From Serpentinicella sp031432315 (GTDB lineage Bacteria; Bacillota; Clostridia; Peptostreptococcales; Natronincolaceae): 64,000 nucleotides of DNA. The position numbers and the translations under genes were made by a program. Location of the stretch: positions 11,847 through 75,846 of the forward strand of contig NZ_JAVKGO010000010.1 of the NCBI RefSeq assembly GCF_031432315.1, in the 5' to 3' direction. A model generated the notes under the pieces. It worked only from the letters and a program-made list of their open reading frames with translations. It made no database searches and was not told where the DNA came from. Below are positions 29,777 through 39,415 of the stretch, one piece after another; the first letter of the stretch is position 1, and every line of letters begins with the position of its first letter.

Positions 29777-30663
29777 TGAGTGAAATAAACTACTTTATTG
29801 ATGCATTAAAAAGCTATCAATATTTACAAAATGCTATGATGGCTGGGGTATTAGTTGGTATTATTTGTGGTGTTATTGGTTGCTTTATTATATTACGAGG
29901 AATGGCACTTATGGGGGATGCAATTTCTCATGCTGTTTTACCGGGAGTTGTAATTGCCTATATACTAGGGTTTAGTTTTTTTATAGGGGCAGTGGTAACA
30001 GGTATTATTACGGCTTTAGGTATAGGATATATTACCCAAAATAGCCGAATAAAAGATGATGCAGCAATAGGCATTATGTTTACAGCTGCCTTCGCTTTAG
30101 GAATCGTCTTAATTACAGCACAAAGAGGTACCGATGTACATTTATGGCATATTCTATTTGGAAATGTATTAGCTGTATCTAAAAGTGATTTGTGGATGAC
30201 TTTAGGAGTAGGAAGCTTTGTGTTAATGATAATTTTTTTATTTTACAAACAGTTTGTACTTAGTTCTTTTGATCCAATTATGGCTCAAGCGATCGGACTT
30301 CCAAAAAAATTGATACATTACACATTGATGCTACTTTTATCACTTGTGACGGTAGTTTCACTAAATACCGTTGGCGTCATATTGGTTGTAGCCATGTTAA
30401 TTACACCTGGTTCTACTGCATATCTTTTAACCGATAGACTTAGTGTTATGTTAGGGCTTTCTGCTGGGTTTGGTGTAATATCATCTATATTAGGGGTTTA
30501 TTTTTCCTTTATATATGATGTAGCAACAGGAGCTTCAATTGTATTGGTTGCATCCTGCATCTTTTGCTTAGCGTTTATGTTTTCTCCGAAGCGGGGGGTT
30601 ATTACGCAAAAAATTAGAAAAAAGATTGTAAATAAGAAGTCAAATACTCAGTTAATTGAATAA
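29776..30663 (+). CDS. Metal ABC transporter, permease (ABC-3 family)
   Basis: A 295-aa integral membrane protein with about eight to nine helices. It shows the ABC-3 metal permease signatures GCFIILRGMALMGDAISHAVLPG and, later, NTVGVILVVAMLITPGSTAYLL. ATG 29776 overlaps the ATPase stop (TAATG) and follows GGTGGTGA by seven bases; an ATG at 29770 is too close to that site. The overlap implies translational coupling. Confidence 0.94.
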   Translation: MSEINYFIDALKSYQYLQNAMMAGVLVGIICGVIGCFIILRGMALMGDAISHAVLPGVVIAYILGFSFFIGAVVTGIITALGIGYITQNSRIKDDAAIGIMFTAAFALGIVLITAQRGTDVHLWHILFGNVLAVSKSDLWMTLGVGSFVLMIIFLFYKQFVLSSFDPIMAQAIGLPKKLIHYTLMLLLSLVTVVSLNTVGVILVVAMLITPGSTAYLLTDRLSVMLGLSAGFGVISSILGVYFSFIYDVATGASIVLVASCIFCLAFMFSPKRGVITQKIRKKIVNKKSNTQLIE

Positions 30664-30683
30664 TATATAGGGAGGGAGTAACA

Positions 30684-31592
30684 ATGTATCGTAAAAAAAT
30701 CACATATTTTTTATCTATTACACTTATTTTAACAACCATGTTATTTACGGGATGTAGTACGAATCAACAAGTAACAAGAGAAGAAGACCAAATACATGTC
30801 ATAACAACCATATCAATTTTAGCAGATATTACGGAAAACATACTAGGAGATTTGGGAACCGTAGAGTACTTGGTACCAATAGGTGAAGAACCAGAGGAAT
30901 ATGAACCGATTCCTAGTGACTTTAGAAAAGTAAGTGATGCAAAATTGTTAATAGCAAATGGATTAGAAATTGAACCTTGGCTTGAAAGAGTTACAAATGT
31001 TACGGAAATGGAGCCTATATATTTAACAGATGGTGGTCCTACGATCCCATTGGTCGGTGGTAGCGGATTAGACCCACACCTTTGGTTAGATGTTAGTCTT
31101 GTAAAAGATTATTATGTAGATAATCTATTAGAGGCCCTAATTGAAATAGATTCAGATAATGAGGCTATATACACAGAGAACGCTGAGACATATAAGCAAG
31201 AATTAGAGGAATTAGATAATTGGATTTATGAACAAGTAAAAATCGTACCAGAAAAAAATAGGTATGTAGTAATAAGTGAAAATGCATATAAATATTTTGG
31301 AGATGCTTATGGATTCCAAACCGAAGGAATTTGGGAATTAAATTCTCATGAAGAAGGGACGCCTCAACAAATATCAAGAATTGTTGAATTAGTAAAAGAG
31401 AAAGATTTACCATCAATATTTGTAGAGACTACAGTTTCGCCAAGATATATGGAAATGGTATCAAAAGAAGCAAATGTACCAATTGCCGGTGCAATATATT
31501 CAGATGCACTTGGTGTAGAAGGTAGTGGCCAGGAAACTTATATTAATATGATGAAACATAACGTAGAGGTTATTGTGAATGGTCTAAAGTAG
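30684..31592 (+). CDS. Metal ABC transporter substrate-binding lipoprotein (TroA/ZnuA family)
   Basis: A 302-aa solute-binding lipoprotein. A signal peptide ends in the lipobox FTGC, with the lipidated Cys at 24. The family normally binds its metal with four residues, often His-His-Glu/His-Asp. By motif position these are E71 (in GEEPEEYEP where GxDPHxYEP is usual), H132 (LDPHLWLD), E199 (SENAYKYF) and D274 (YSDALG). E199 instead of His suggests Mn or Fe rather than Zn. The His-to-Glu change at 71 is unusual. GGGAGG precedes the ATG. Confidence 0.92.
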   Translation: MYRKKITYFLSITLILTTMLFTGCSTNQQVTREEDQIHVITTISILADITENILGDLGTVEYLVPIGEEPEEYEPIPSDFRKVSDAKLLIANGLEIEPWLERVTNVTEMEPIYLTDGGPTIPLVGGSGLDPHLWLDVSLVKDYYVDNLLEALIEIDSDNEAIYTENAETYKQELEELDNWIYEQVKIVPEKNRYVVISENAYKYFGDAYGFQTEGIWELNSHEEGTPQQISRIVELVKEKDLPSIFVETTVSPRYMEMVSKEANVPIAGAIYSDALGVEGSGQETYINMMKHNVEVIVNGLK

Positions 31593-31605
31593 TTTATAAG
31601 TCCAT

Positions 31606-31645
31606 AAGTCTAGATTTAATTGGAAATCTAGACTTATTTAATATA
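31606..31645 (+). terminator. Terminator after the metal transporter operon
   Basis: AAGTCTAGATTT (31606-31617) pairs perfectly with 31624-31635 around a six-base loop; the tail ATTTAATATA is weak. Confidence 0.75.
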
Positions 31646-31693
31646 CTAGGGAAATGCTTTGTTTAATTAAAAAAAACAAGGTTATTTCCCTAG
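31646..31693 (+). other. Long hairpin in the leader before the U32 gene
   Basis: CTAGGGAAAT (31646-31655) pairs with ATTTCCCTAG (31684-31693), and CTTTGTTT (31657-31664) continues pairing with AAACAAGG (31673-31680). The total stem is about 18 bp with one offset. It lies upstream of a TATAAT at 31732-31737 that probably starts the U32 transcript. Function unknown; no T-run. Confidence 0.6.
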
Positions 31694-31775
31694 AGTTAAT
31701 TAAGAGAGTTATTTATTATTTATAAAAATGGTATAATAATATCTAAATTGTTTACAGGGAAGAGGTTGTTATACC

Positions 31776-34208
31776 ATGAATAAGATAGAGTTATTATCCC
31801 CGGCTGGAAGTTTTGAAGCCTTAATCGCAGCTGTACAAAATGGAGCAGATGCTATTTACTTAGGAGGTAAAGAGTTTAGTGCAAGGGCATATGCATCAAA
31901 CTTTGATCGTAATCAAATTGAAGAAGCTGTGGCCTATGCACATGTACGTGGTGTGAAAATATACGTTACGATAAATACATTAGTTAAAGATCGTGAAATA
32001 GATGCATTACTTGACTATGTTGAATTTCTATATAATGCAGATATAGACGCAATTATTGTACAAGATTTAGGGGTGTTAAATATTATAAGAAAAATATTCC
32101 CTAAGTTAGAGGTCCATGCCAGCACCCAAATGAATATTAACAATGTGGAAACTGTAAGATACTTACAACAACAAGGCGTTAAAAGAGTTGTTTTATCAAG
32201 AGAACTTTCATTAAAAGAAATAAAAGAAATCCATAAAGCAACATCTATGCCAATAGAAGTATTTGTACATGGTGCATTATGTGTTTCTTATTCAGGACAA
32301 TGCTTGCTGAGTAGTTTTATTGGTGGTAGAAGTGGGAACCGGGGAAAGTGCGCCCAACCATGCAGAAAAAAATATCAACTAATATCTAATAAAGGTCAAA
32401 AACAGGATCAGTCAAAGTATTTAATAAGTTTAAGGGATTTAAATACCCTAGAAAATATAGAACAATTAATAGACAGTGGTATAACTTCATTTAAGATAGA
32501 GGGAAGAATGAAAAAACCTCAATATGTTGCTGCTGTTGTAAGTGCTTATAGAAAAGCAATCGATGCTCATTTAAAAAATGGAGATCATTTTAAGGATGAT
32601 AAAACTCAAAATGAGTTAAAGCAAGTTTTTAATCGAAAGTTTACAAAAGGATATATTCTAAATAGTGCTAAAGAAGAAATAATTAATATAGAAAAACCGA
32701 ATAATCATGGTTTGTTTTTAGGACAAGTAGATTATTATAATAAAAGAAAAAATTGCATTGGGATAACGTTAAAAGAAGACATTGCACAAGGTGATGGCAT
32801 AGAAATTTGTGGAAAGACAAAAGACGTAAGGATAACTGTACAAAAGCTATTTGATAACGGCCGTTTAACCCATGAGGCTTTTAGAGGGAATCAAATAGAA
32901 ATCGAAATTAACGATGCAGCTAATGTTGGAGATCTTGTATATAAAACCTATGACAAAAGACTAGACAAATCCCTAGAAAAATCCTACAGTGGTGGGCTAG
33001 AAAATAAAAAGATTGGAATATATGGTGATATAAAAGTAGAAAAAAATAAATACATGACGCTTTCTATATGGGATAATGATGGGAATAGCATAATTGCAAA
33101 TAGTGAATTTATCGTCGAGCAAGCGATTAAATCACCTATTGATAAATCACGCATATTAGATAATTTAAATAAGCTCGGTAATACACCTTTTTATTTTAAG
33201 CATATTCAAGTAAGTCTAGATCATGATGTGGTGGTCCCATTATCGAGTATTAATAGAGTACGTAGAGAAGCAATAATTGCTTTAATAGAGAAAAGGAAAA
33301 TAATTAATCATCGAGATCAAATTATTAAAATAGATCCTTGGAAGTGGGATAATAAAATGAATAACTATCTCCTCACAAAGTCTGAATTTAAGCTATATGT
33401 AAAAGTAAACAATCTTGAAAAACTTAAAGAAGTTTTAACGCATAACATAGATAGAATTTATTATGAGGATATAAATACCCTAACTGAAGCAATAAATTTA
33501 TGTGATATGAATGATGTACCAGTTTATTTGAAAACATCAAATGTAGTTAAGAATATAGACTTTACAAAGCTTAATAAACCACTTCAAAATAAAGGGCTAA
33601 CAGGAGTTTTAGTTGGAGACTTAGGCATGTTAGAATATATAAGCAAACACTTTGGTAATTTAGATATTGTACCGGATATTTCTCTGAATGTATTTAATAG
33701 TTACGGAATTGATCAACTACAAAAAAAAGGCATTAAAAAGATTGCTATTTCCCCGGAAATTGACATTAAGAGCATTAAACAACTAAAACTAGCAAACCAT
33801 ATGGAATTAGAAGTGATCGCATATGGTAAGTTGCCAGTTATGACAATGGAGTACTGTCCTATTAAAAGTACAGGAAAGTGTAGTGGGGAATGTCAATTCT
33901 GCCAGCAATTTAATTATAGATATAAATGGGCGTTAAAGGATGAGAAAAAAATTCACTTTCCATTAACCCATGATACTTTTGGAAGAACAATTATTTATAA
34001 CAGTCATCCAATTTTTATGGCTGATCGACTGAAAGATTTGAATCATACAGCTATTACAGCACTGCGTATAGAAATAAGTGATGAGTCAATTGTACAGGTA
34101 TCAGAAATATTAGAGATGTTTAAATGCAAAAGAATGATAGATCCTCAACATATAAAAAAAATGGTAGGTGAATTTACAAGGGGCTATTATTATAAAGATA
34201 TTGACTAA
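31776..34208 (+). CDS. U32 family protein with DUF3656 (RNA hydroxylation-type)
   Basis: An 810-aa member of the peptidase U32 family. Relatives RlhA and TrhP hydroxylate 23S rRNA or tRNA rather than degrade protein, using prephenate-dependent chemistry and an Fe-S cluster. The TIM-barrel region has ELLSPAGSFEALIAAVQNGADAIYLGG split over residues 4-30. The cluster-cysteine signature lies around 165-205: HGALCVSYSGQCLLSS and GNRGKCAQPCRKKY. The middle is DUF3656-like, and a second barrel-like half has CPIKSTGKCSGECQFC. The large form is common in Clostridia. The exact substrate is not certain. GAAGAGGTTG precedes ATG 31776. Confidence 0.87.
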   Translation: MNKIELLSPAGSFEALIAAVQNGADAIYLGGKEFSARAYASNFDRNQIEEAVAYAHVRGVKIYVTINTLVKDREIDALLDYVEFLYNADIDAIIVQDLGVLNIIRKIFPKLEVHASTQMNINNVETVRYLQQQGVKRVVLSRELSLKEIKEIHKATSMPIEVFVHGALCVSYSGQCLLSSFIGGRSGNRGKCAQPCRKKYQLISNKGQKQDQSKYLISLRDLNTLENIEQLIDSGITSFKIEGRMKKPQYVAAVVSAYRKAIDAHLKNGDHFKDDKTQNELKQVFNRKFTKGYILNSAKEEIINIEKPNNHGLFLGQVDYYNKRKNCIGITLKEDIAQGDGIEICGKTKDVRITVQKLFDNGRLTHEAFRGNQIEIEINDAANVGDLVYKTYDKRLDKSLEKSYSGGLENKKIGIYGDIKVEKNKYMTLSIWDNDGNSIIANSEFIVEQAIKSPIDKSRILDNLNKLGNTPFYFKHIQVSLDHDVVVPLSSINRVRREAIIALIEKRKIINHRDQIIKIDPWKWDNKMNNYLLTKSEFKLYVKVNNLEKLKEVLTHNIDRIYYEDINTLTEAINLCDMNDVPVYLKTSNVVKNIDFTKLNKPLQNKGLTGVLVGDLGMLEYISKHFGNLDIVPDISLNVFNSYGIDQLQKKGIKKIAISPEIDIKSIKQLKLANHMELEVIAYGKLPVMTMEYCPIKSTGKCSGECQFCQQFNYRYKWALKDEKKIHFPLTHDTFGRTIIYNSHPIFMADRLKDLNHTAITALRIEISDESIVQVSEILEMFKCKRMIDPQHIKKMVGEFTRGYYYKDID

Positions 34209-34222
34209 ATCATACATAAAGC

Positions 34223-34251
34223 TTGACAATGCTGTTAATTATATATTAATA
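34223..34251 (+). promoter_or_regulatory. Promoter of tyrS T-box transcript
   Basis: TTGACA at 34223-34228 is followed after 17-18 bases by TTAATA/TAATAT at 34246-34252. Confidence 0.75.
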
Positions 34252-34264
34252 TACAATAAACATA

Positions 34265-34506
34265 TATGAATATTATTTTATTTAAACGAAGAAGGAACAA
34301 GTAGGCTTTTATATTACTTATTAGAGAGCAGACTGGCTGGTGAAAAGTCTGACAATATAAAAGTACGAATTACATTCTGGAGTTTCAATAGGAAACTATT
34401 GCGGCAAATATCCGTTATCGTATTTTGAGGCACTCACTATTGAGTGTAAATTAAGGTGGTACCACGAGTCTTCTCGTCCTTTGGATGAGCAGGCTTTTAT
34501 TTTTTG
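34265..34506 (+). ncRNA. T-box riboswitch controlling tyrS
   Basis: The T-box AAGGTGGTACCACG lies at 34453-34466. The terminator stem 34467-34479 with 34483-34495 pairs at 12 of 13 positions and is followed by TTTTATTTTTT. The specifier is UAC at 34371-34373 (tyrosine), preceded by GAAU and followed by A. Stem I has GACTGGCTGG-TGAAAAGTC. The 5' boundary is approximate. Confidence 0.93.
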
Positions 34507-34532
34507 AACAATACTAGGAGGGGAAAGACAAT

Positions 34533-35759
34533 ATGACAAATGTATATGATGTACTTACTGAGAGAGGGTTTACAGAACAAGTAACCCATGGAGAAGAACT
34601 AAGAGAATTACTGGGAAAAGAAAGTGTGCCATTTTACATAGGTTTTGATGCAACAGCAGATAGTCTTACATTAGGGCATTTTCTCCAAATTATGGCTATG
34701 ATGCATATGCAAAGAGCAGGGCATAGACCGATTGTTCTACTTGGTGGTGGAACTACTATGGTTGGAGATCCTTCAGGAAAAGCTGACATGAGAAAAATGT
34801 TAACAAAAGAACAAATTAATCATAATGCCCAACGATTTAAAGAGCAATTTTCTAGGTTTATAAGTTTTGATAATGATGAAGCATTAATTGTTAATAATGC
34901 AGATTGGCTATTAGACCTTAATTACATAGATTTCCTTAGAGAAGTGGGAAGACACTTTTCTGTAAACAGAATGTTGGCAGCAGAATGTTATAAGTCACGT
35001 TTAGAAGGTGGATTGACATTCTTAGAGTTTAACTATATGTTAATGCAGTCCTATGACTTCTTGGAACTATATAGACGATATGATTGTAAGTTGCAGTTAG
35101 GTGGAAATGATCAATGGTCAAATATTTTGGGTGGTTACGAACTTGTAAGACGAGTAGACGGTGGTTCAGTTTATGCACTAACATTTAAATTACTTACAAA
35201 TAGTGATGGTAAAAAGATGGGTAAAACTGAAGCCGGTACAATATGGTTAGATCCTGCAAAAACATCACCATTTGAATTTTATCAGTATATAAGAAACTTT
35301 GATGATAGAGATGTAGAAAAAGGTTTAGCGTTATTAACTTTTTTACCTATGGATGAGGTAAGGAAATTAGGTACATTAGAAGGTGCAGAAATTAATAAAG
35401 CTAAAGAAGTGTTAGCATTCGAAGTAACTAAACTTGTGCATGGAGAAGAAGAAGCAATAAAAGCACAAGAAGCAGCTAATGCACTATTTGGTGGAGGGAT
35501 AAGTGCTACAGATATGCCTTCAACAGAGATAGAAACTTCTAGATTTGAAAATGGGATTGATGTAATAACCTTAATGCAAGAAGCAGGTTTAATTGGATCA
35601 AGAGGGGAAGGAAGAAGGTTAATACAACAAGGCGGTGTAACGATAGAAGATAACAAAGTAACGGACATTAATCAGATAATAACAATAAAAGATTTCAATG
35701 ATAATAAATTAATGATTAAAAAAGGAAAGAAAGTATACCATCAAATAAAGTTAGTATAA
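34533..35759 (+). CDS. tyrS: Tyrosyl-tRNA synthetase
   Basis: TyrRS (408 aa) charges tRNA-Tyr. The class I core has [14 protein letters not shown] for the HIGH region, [12 protein letters not shown] for tyrosine and ATP binding, and KMGKT as the KMSKS-type loop. A C-terminal S4 domain follows ([19 protein letters not shown]). The KMGKT motif is typical of the TyrZ-like branch. AGGAGGGG precedes ATG 34533. Confidence 0.96.
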   Translation: MTNVYDVLTERGFTEQVTHGEELRELLGKESVPFYIGFDATADSLTLGHFLQIMAMMHMQRAGHRPIVLLGGGTTMVGDPSGKADMRKMLTKEQINHNAQRFKEQFSRFISFDNDEALIVNNADWLLDLNYIDFLREVGRHFSVNRMLAAECYKSRLEGGLTFLEFNYMLMQSYDFLELYRRYDCKLQLGGNDQWSNILGGYELVRRVDGGSVYALTFKLLTNSDGKKMGKTEAGTIWLDPAKTSPFEFYQYIRNFDDRDVEKGLALLTFLPMDEVRKLGTLEGAEINKAKEVLAFEVTKLVHGEEEAIKAQEAANALFGGGISATDMPSTEIETSRFENGIDVITLMQEAGLIGSRGEGRRLIQQGGVTIEDNKVTDINQIITIKDFNDNKLMIKKGKKVYHQIKLV

Positions 35760-35761
35760 AG

Positions 35762-35830
35762 TAAAAAGAAACATTATTTAGTTAAAATATCCGTTGATAT
35801 GGACATTTTAATAATTAATGTTTCTTTTTT
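35762..35830 (+). terminator. Terminator after tyrS
   Basis: AAAAAGAAACATT (from 35763) pairs with 35817-35829, enclosing a second helix TTAAAAT/ATTTTAA. The stem ends in a six-base T-run. Confidence 0.85.
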
Positions 35831-35840
35831 AATTTCAACA

Positions 35841-35870
35841 TCGACAATCTTTGTAGAATGGTGATATAAT
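35841..35870 (+). promoter_or_regulatory. Promoter of the chemoreceptor gene
   Basis: TCGACA at 35841-35846, 18-base spacer, consensus TATAAT at 35865-35870; ATG is 53 bases downstream. Confidence 0.65.
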
Positions 35871-35922
35871 GAAATTATATAGTTTTAAAGAAATATTTAC
35901 ATCAGATTAGGGGGGATGATAG

Positions 35923-37920
35923 ATGAAATCAATCAAAGCGAAAATGACACTTTCGTTTGGGGTGGCTATGACACTATTATTAGTTATTTTAGGTGCTATA
36001 ATTGTGTTTCAAACCCAAAGAACGATTGTCCCATTGACACAGGATTTAACCCAGCAAGTAATTGGTGCTAGGGCAGATGAAATAAGCCAGTGGATGGATT
36101 GGAAAATAGAAGGCGTTAATACTATTGCAAACAATGAGGCAATAAAAAGTGGGGATTGGGACTTAGTTAGAGAAGAATTTGATAGTATGCAAAATATCGA
36201 TTCTGATTTTGAAACTGCTTTTTTTGCAGATTTAGATGGATTTACATACTACACAACTGGAGAAGGCGTGGGCATTTCAAGTCAGGGATACTTTAGAGAA
36301 ATAATATATAATGGTAAAGCGCGAGTGATTACCAATACAATGATTTCAACCACAACTAGAAGACCAGTTTTTGTTATCGCCCAAGAAGTTCGAAATGAAG
36401 ATGATGAAGTAGTAGGTTTGGTTGGTGCTACGGTACAATTAGAAATTTTAACAGATGTAATTGAAAATATAGTTATAGGTGAGACAGGACAAGGGTGGAT
36501 TGTAGATGGAGATGGACTAGTAATTGCCCATGAAGAACCAACCTATCAATCTAGGTTAAATGTTATGCGGTCAGAGAGAGCCGACTTTATTGGACTTGAT
36601 CAGGCGGGCGAAGAGATGATGTCTGGTCAGATTGGAAGTAATAGAATTACTATGCCTTCTGGAGAAGATGCTATCATAATGTTTACACCGATCCCTGATA
36701 CACCAAATTGGAGCTTAGGGGTAAGTATTATATATTCCGAGTATATGGAAAGAGCAAATGAAAGCATGCAGACAATCATTTTTATAATAGTAGGAATTTT
36801 AGTAGTAATGGCCTTAATTATATATCAAATTTCAGGTAGATTAAGTAAAAAAATAAAGTTAATCACCGACTATATTGCTAAAATATCATCTTGTGATTTT
36901 AGTGAAGATGTGCCAAAAACACTTCTTAAATCAAAGGACGAATTAGGGGATTTATCTAGAGGATTAGAAAAAATGATTCATGCTATTAAAGGCACCGTTG
37001 GAAAAATCCAGTATTCTTCAGATGAAGTTGCAAATGCTTCGCAAAAATTAAAGTTAACATCGGAACAATCTGTTGTGGCTTCTGAGCATATTGCTTCATC
37101 GACAGGAGAAGTATCTAGACACTCAGAGAAACAAATGAAAGAGATTGAATCTGCCGCTACAGCTATGGGAGATATCTCTGCTAGTATACAAGAAATTTCT
37201 AGTAATGTTTACGAGATCAATGAGTCTAGTAGTAAAGTTTTTGAAAAATCAAATGAAGGTAAAAAAGAAATTAATAAAGCAGCTGTACAAATGAACAGTA
37301 TTAGTTCTAGTACTAAGGAAGTAAAGCATGCTTTAAATAAAATAACAACAAGCTCAGATCAGATGAATGCAATTGTAAATGTGATAAAAAGCATATCAGA
37401 ACAAACGAATTTACTTGCATTAAATGCTGCTATCGAAGCAGCTAGAGCTGGGGATGCAGGTAAAGGTTTTGCTGTAGTTGCAGAAGAAGTTAGGAAATTA
37501 GCAGAAGAAACACAAAATGCAACCGGTGAAATTAATGCTTTGATTGTTGAAAATCAAGAGAATATTACAAATGCTAATCACGTGATGGAAGAAAGTTATG
37601 AAAATGTAAGTGAAGGAATAAAAGTTGTTCATGATACAAAGTTATCCTTTGAAGAAATTTCAACGTTGATTAGTGAGGTTACAGGACAAATTGATGTAAT
37701 CACTTCAGCTGTAAGTCAAGTGGCAGATAATAGCCAAAATATTGTATCTTCATCATCTGAAATAGAATCGACTACAAAGCTGGTCACTAGCGAAATTCAA
37801 AATGTTTCAGCGGCTACAGAGGAACAAACGGCTTCGATGGAAGAATTAGCAGATTCTAGTGACAGTCTAGCTAAACTAGCAAAAGACTTAAGGGACATTG
37901 TGAATTCTTTTAAAATTTAA
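35923..37920 (+). CDS. Methyl-accepting chemotaxis protein with Cache sensor
   Basis: A 665-aa transmembrane chemoreceptor. TM1 (residues about 8-29) and TM2 (about 283-303) flank an extracellular domain of about 250 residues, probably a double Cache ([19 protein letters not shown]). A HAMP linker ([17 protein letters not shown]) leads to the signalling coiled coil with the hairpin tip [20 protein letters not shown] and [17 protein letters not shown]. It should control CheA activity in response to a small molecule; the ligand is unknown. AGGGGGGATGAT gives a strong ribosome site. Confidence 0.93.
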   Translation: MKSIKAKMTLSFGVAMTLLLVILGAIIVFQTQRTIVPLTQDLTQQVIGARADEISQWMDWKIEGVNTIANNEAIKSGDWDLVREEFDSMQNIDSDFETAFFADLDGFTYYTTGEGVGISSQGYFREIIYNGKARVITNTMISTTTRRPVFVIAQEVRNEDDEVVGLVGATVQLEILTDVIENIVIGETGQGWIVDGDGLVIAHEEPTYQSRLNVMRSERADFIGLDQAGEEMMSGQIGSNRITMPSGEDAIIMFTPIPDTPNWSLGVSIIYSEYMERANESMQTIIFIIVGILVVMALIIYQISGRLSKKIKLITDYIAKISSCDFSEDVPKTLLKSKDELGDLSRGLEKMIHAIKGTVGKIQYSSDEVANASQKLKLTSEQSVVASEHIASSTGEVSRHSEKQMKEIESAATAMGDISASIQEISSNVYEINESSSKVFEKSNEGKKEINKAAVQMNSISSSTKEVKHALNKITTSSDQMNAIVNVIKSISEQTNLLALNAAIEAARAGDAGKGFAVVAEEVRKLAEETQNATGEINALIVENQENITNANHVMEESYENVSEGIKVVHDTKLSFEEISTLISEVTGQIDVITSAVSQVADNSQNIVSSSSEIESTTKLVTSEIQNVSAATEEQTASMEELADSSDSLAKLAKDLRDIVNSFKI

Positions 37921-37928
37921 ATAAAGCT

Positions 37929-37964
37929 AAAAAACTCTACAATTTGATTTGTAGAGTTTTTTAT
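37929..37964 (+). terminator. Bidirectional terminator after the chemoreceptor gene
   Basis: AAAAAACTCTACAA (37929-37942) pairs perfectly with 37949-37962; A- and T-runs flank it, so it also serves the convergent nitrilase-Nudix gene. Confidence 0.92.
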
Positions 37965-37987
37965 ATAGTTATTATATATTTTTTAAT

Positions 37988-39226
37988 TTATATATAGATT
38001 TTTTCCAGTTTATTTAGTGTATTTTTGTTATTTTCTTTAAGCGCAATTAACTTTTTATTAAAATAGGTTTCTAAAATATCTTTAGCTAAAGGAGAAATTT
38101 CTTGGTTATCTATAATTTGATCGTAAGAAAAAAAAGCAACATCAGAATTTTCGAAGCAATCCGATTTAGGAATTCCGTCAACGAAGTCCATAGTAAATGC
38201 AATGAAGCAATCAGTAATTTCATTATCCACTAAAGTTCTTATAGCAAAAACATCTTTTGCTTTTGATTTAATTGAAGTTTCTTCTAGTACCTCTCTTTCA
38301 ATTCCTTCATGGAGCATTTCACCTGGATCTAAATATCCACTAGGCAAGAACCATTTATTTTTAAAATTGCCGTAGGATTGTTTAACTAGTAATATCTTAC
38401 CTTTGTTATCAACAATTCCACCAACCCCGATACAATTACTTTTATAAATGAATTTATTATAGGCAAATGTATTCATTATATCCGAGTCTCTACGCTTATT
38501 TTGAACTCTATCAACTTCATTTACATCTATAGAAACAGTATGTAAACCCTCTGTGTCATCAGCTTCATAAATAACCTCACCAGTAGGTGATATGACAACT
38601 GAATGACCAAAATAATTTTTTCCTACCCTATTTGTCCCAACAATGAATACTTGGTTTTCAATTGCCCTTGCTTTGAGTAAAGTAATCCAATGATTATATA
38701 GTGGATCAGCAAATTGAGCAGTTACAAAAATAATTTTTGATCCTTGTAAAGCGAGTCCACGAAATAACTCTGGAAAACGTATGTCATAACAATTTGCAAC
38801 GCCAAAGGTAGTATTATTTACTTTAAATTTAGGGATCCAATTTCCTGGTTCAAAAATTTTAGCTTCTAAGTTATTTGCAGTAACTAAGTGCATCTTTGAA
38901 TATTTATCTTGAATGTTACCTAGTTTGTCAAAAACAAAAGAGGTATTAAAAATTCGGTCTCCTGCTTTTTCTGGTATACTGCCACCCACTACGACAGCGT
39001 TATATTTTTGTGATAATTCACTTAGGTCTTGTACAACTATTGCAGTATCTAAGCTATGAATATTCATTTTTCTAAAGTCAAAATCAACTGACCACATTTC
39101 AGGTAAAACAATAACATCAACATGATCATCTAGTGATTTCGTTAAACGTGATACAGTAGACTTATTTTTATAATAGTCTCCTTTACATATATTCATTTGA
39201 ACTAAAGCTATTTTAATGATAGACAT
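37988..39226 (-). CDS. Nitrilase-superfamily amidohydrolase fused to a Nudix hydrolase
   Basis: A 412-aa two-domain enzyme. Residues 1-255 form a carbon-nitrogen hydrolase with the catalytic triad E43 (LPEMW), K111 (YSKMHL) and C146 (ANCYDIRFPELFRG), close to omega-amidase/Nit-type amidases. Residues 262-390 form a Nudix domain. The Nudix box runs G297-x5-E303-x7-RE(311-312)-V-x-EE(315-316), with Ser replacing the usual last Gly. Such enzymes hydrolyse nucleoside diphosphates linked to another group. Both active sites look intact. The substrates are not known. AGGAGG lies five bases before the ATG. It is a single-gene unit on the - strand. Confidence 0.9.
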   Translation of the reverse strand: MSIIKIALVQMNICKGDYYKNKSTVSRLTKSLDDHVDVIVLPEMWSVDFDFRKMNIHSLDTAIVVQDLSELSQKYNAVVVGGSIPEKAGDRIFNTSFVFDKLGNIQDKYSKMHLVTANNLEAKIFEPGNWIPKFKVNNTTFGVANCYDIRFPELFRGLALQGSKIIFVTAQFADPLYNHWITLLKARAIENQVFIVGTNRVGKNYFGHSVVISPTGEVIYEADDTEGLHTVSIDVNEVDRVQNKRRDSDIMNTFAYNKFIYKSNCIGVGGIVDNKGKILLVKQSYGNFKNKWFLPSGYLDPGEMLHEGIEREVLEETSIKSKAKDVFAIRTLVDNEITDCFIAFTMDFVDGIPKSDCFENSDVAFFSYDQIIDNQEISPLAKDILETYFNKKLIALKENNKNTLNKLEKIYI

Positions 39227-39415
39227 AGGACCTCCTAAAAAATAATATGCCTTTAATTATAAGGTTTATATTGGTATTCTATAGGAGCATTTAGAAATTT
39301 TCAATAGAAATAACATTTTTAAATATTTTTTATCTCTGTTTATGATAAAATGTCTATTAGATTAATATAATATATAGTTATATATAGATACATATGGAAA
39401 TAATGAGGTGATAAA

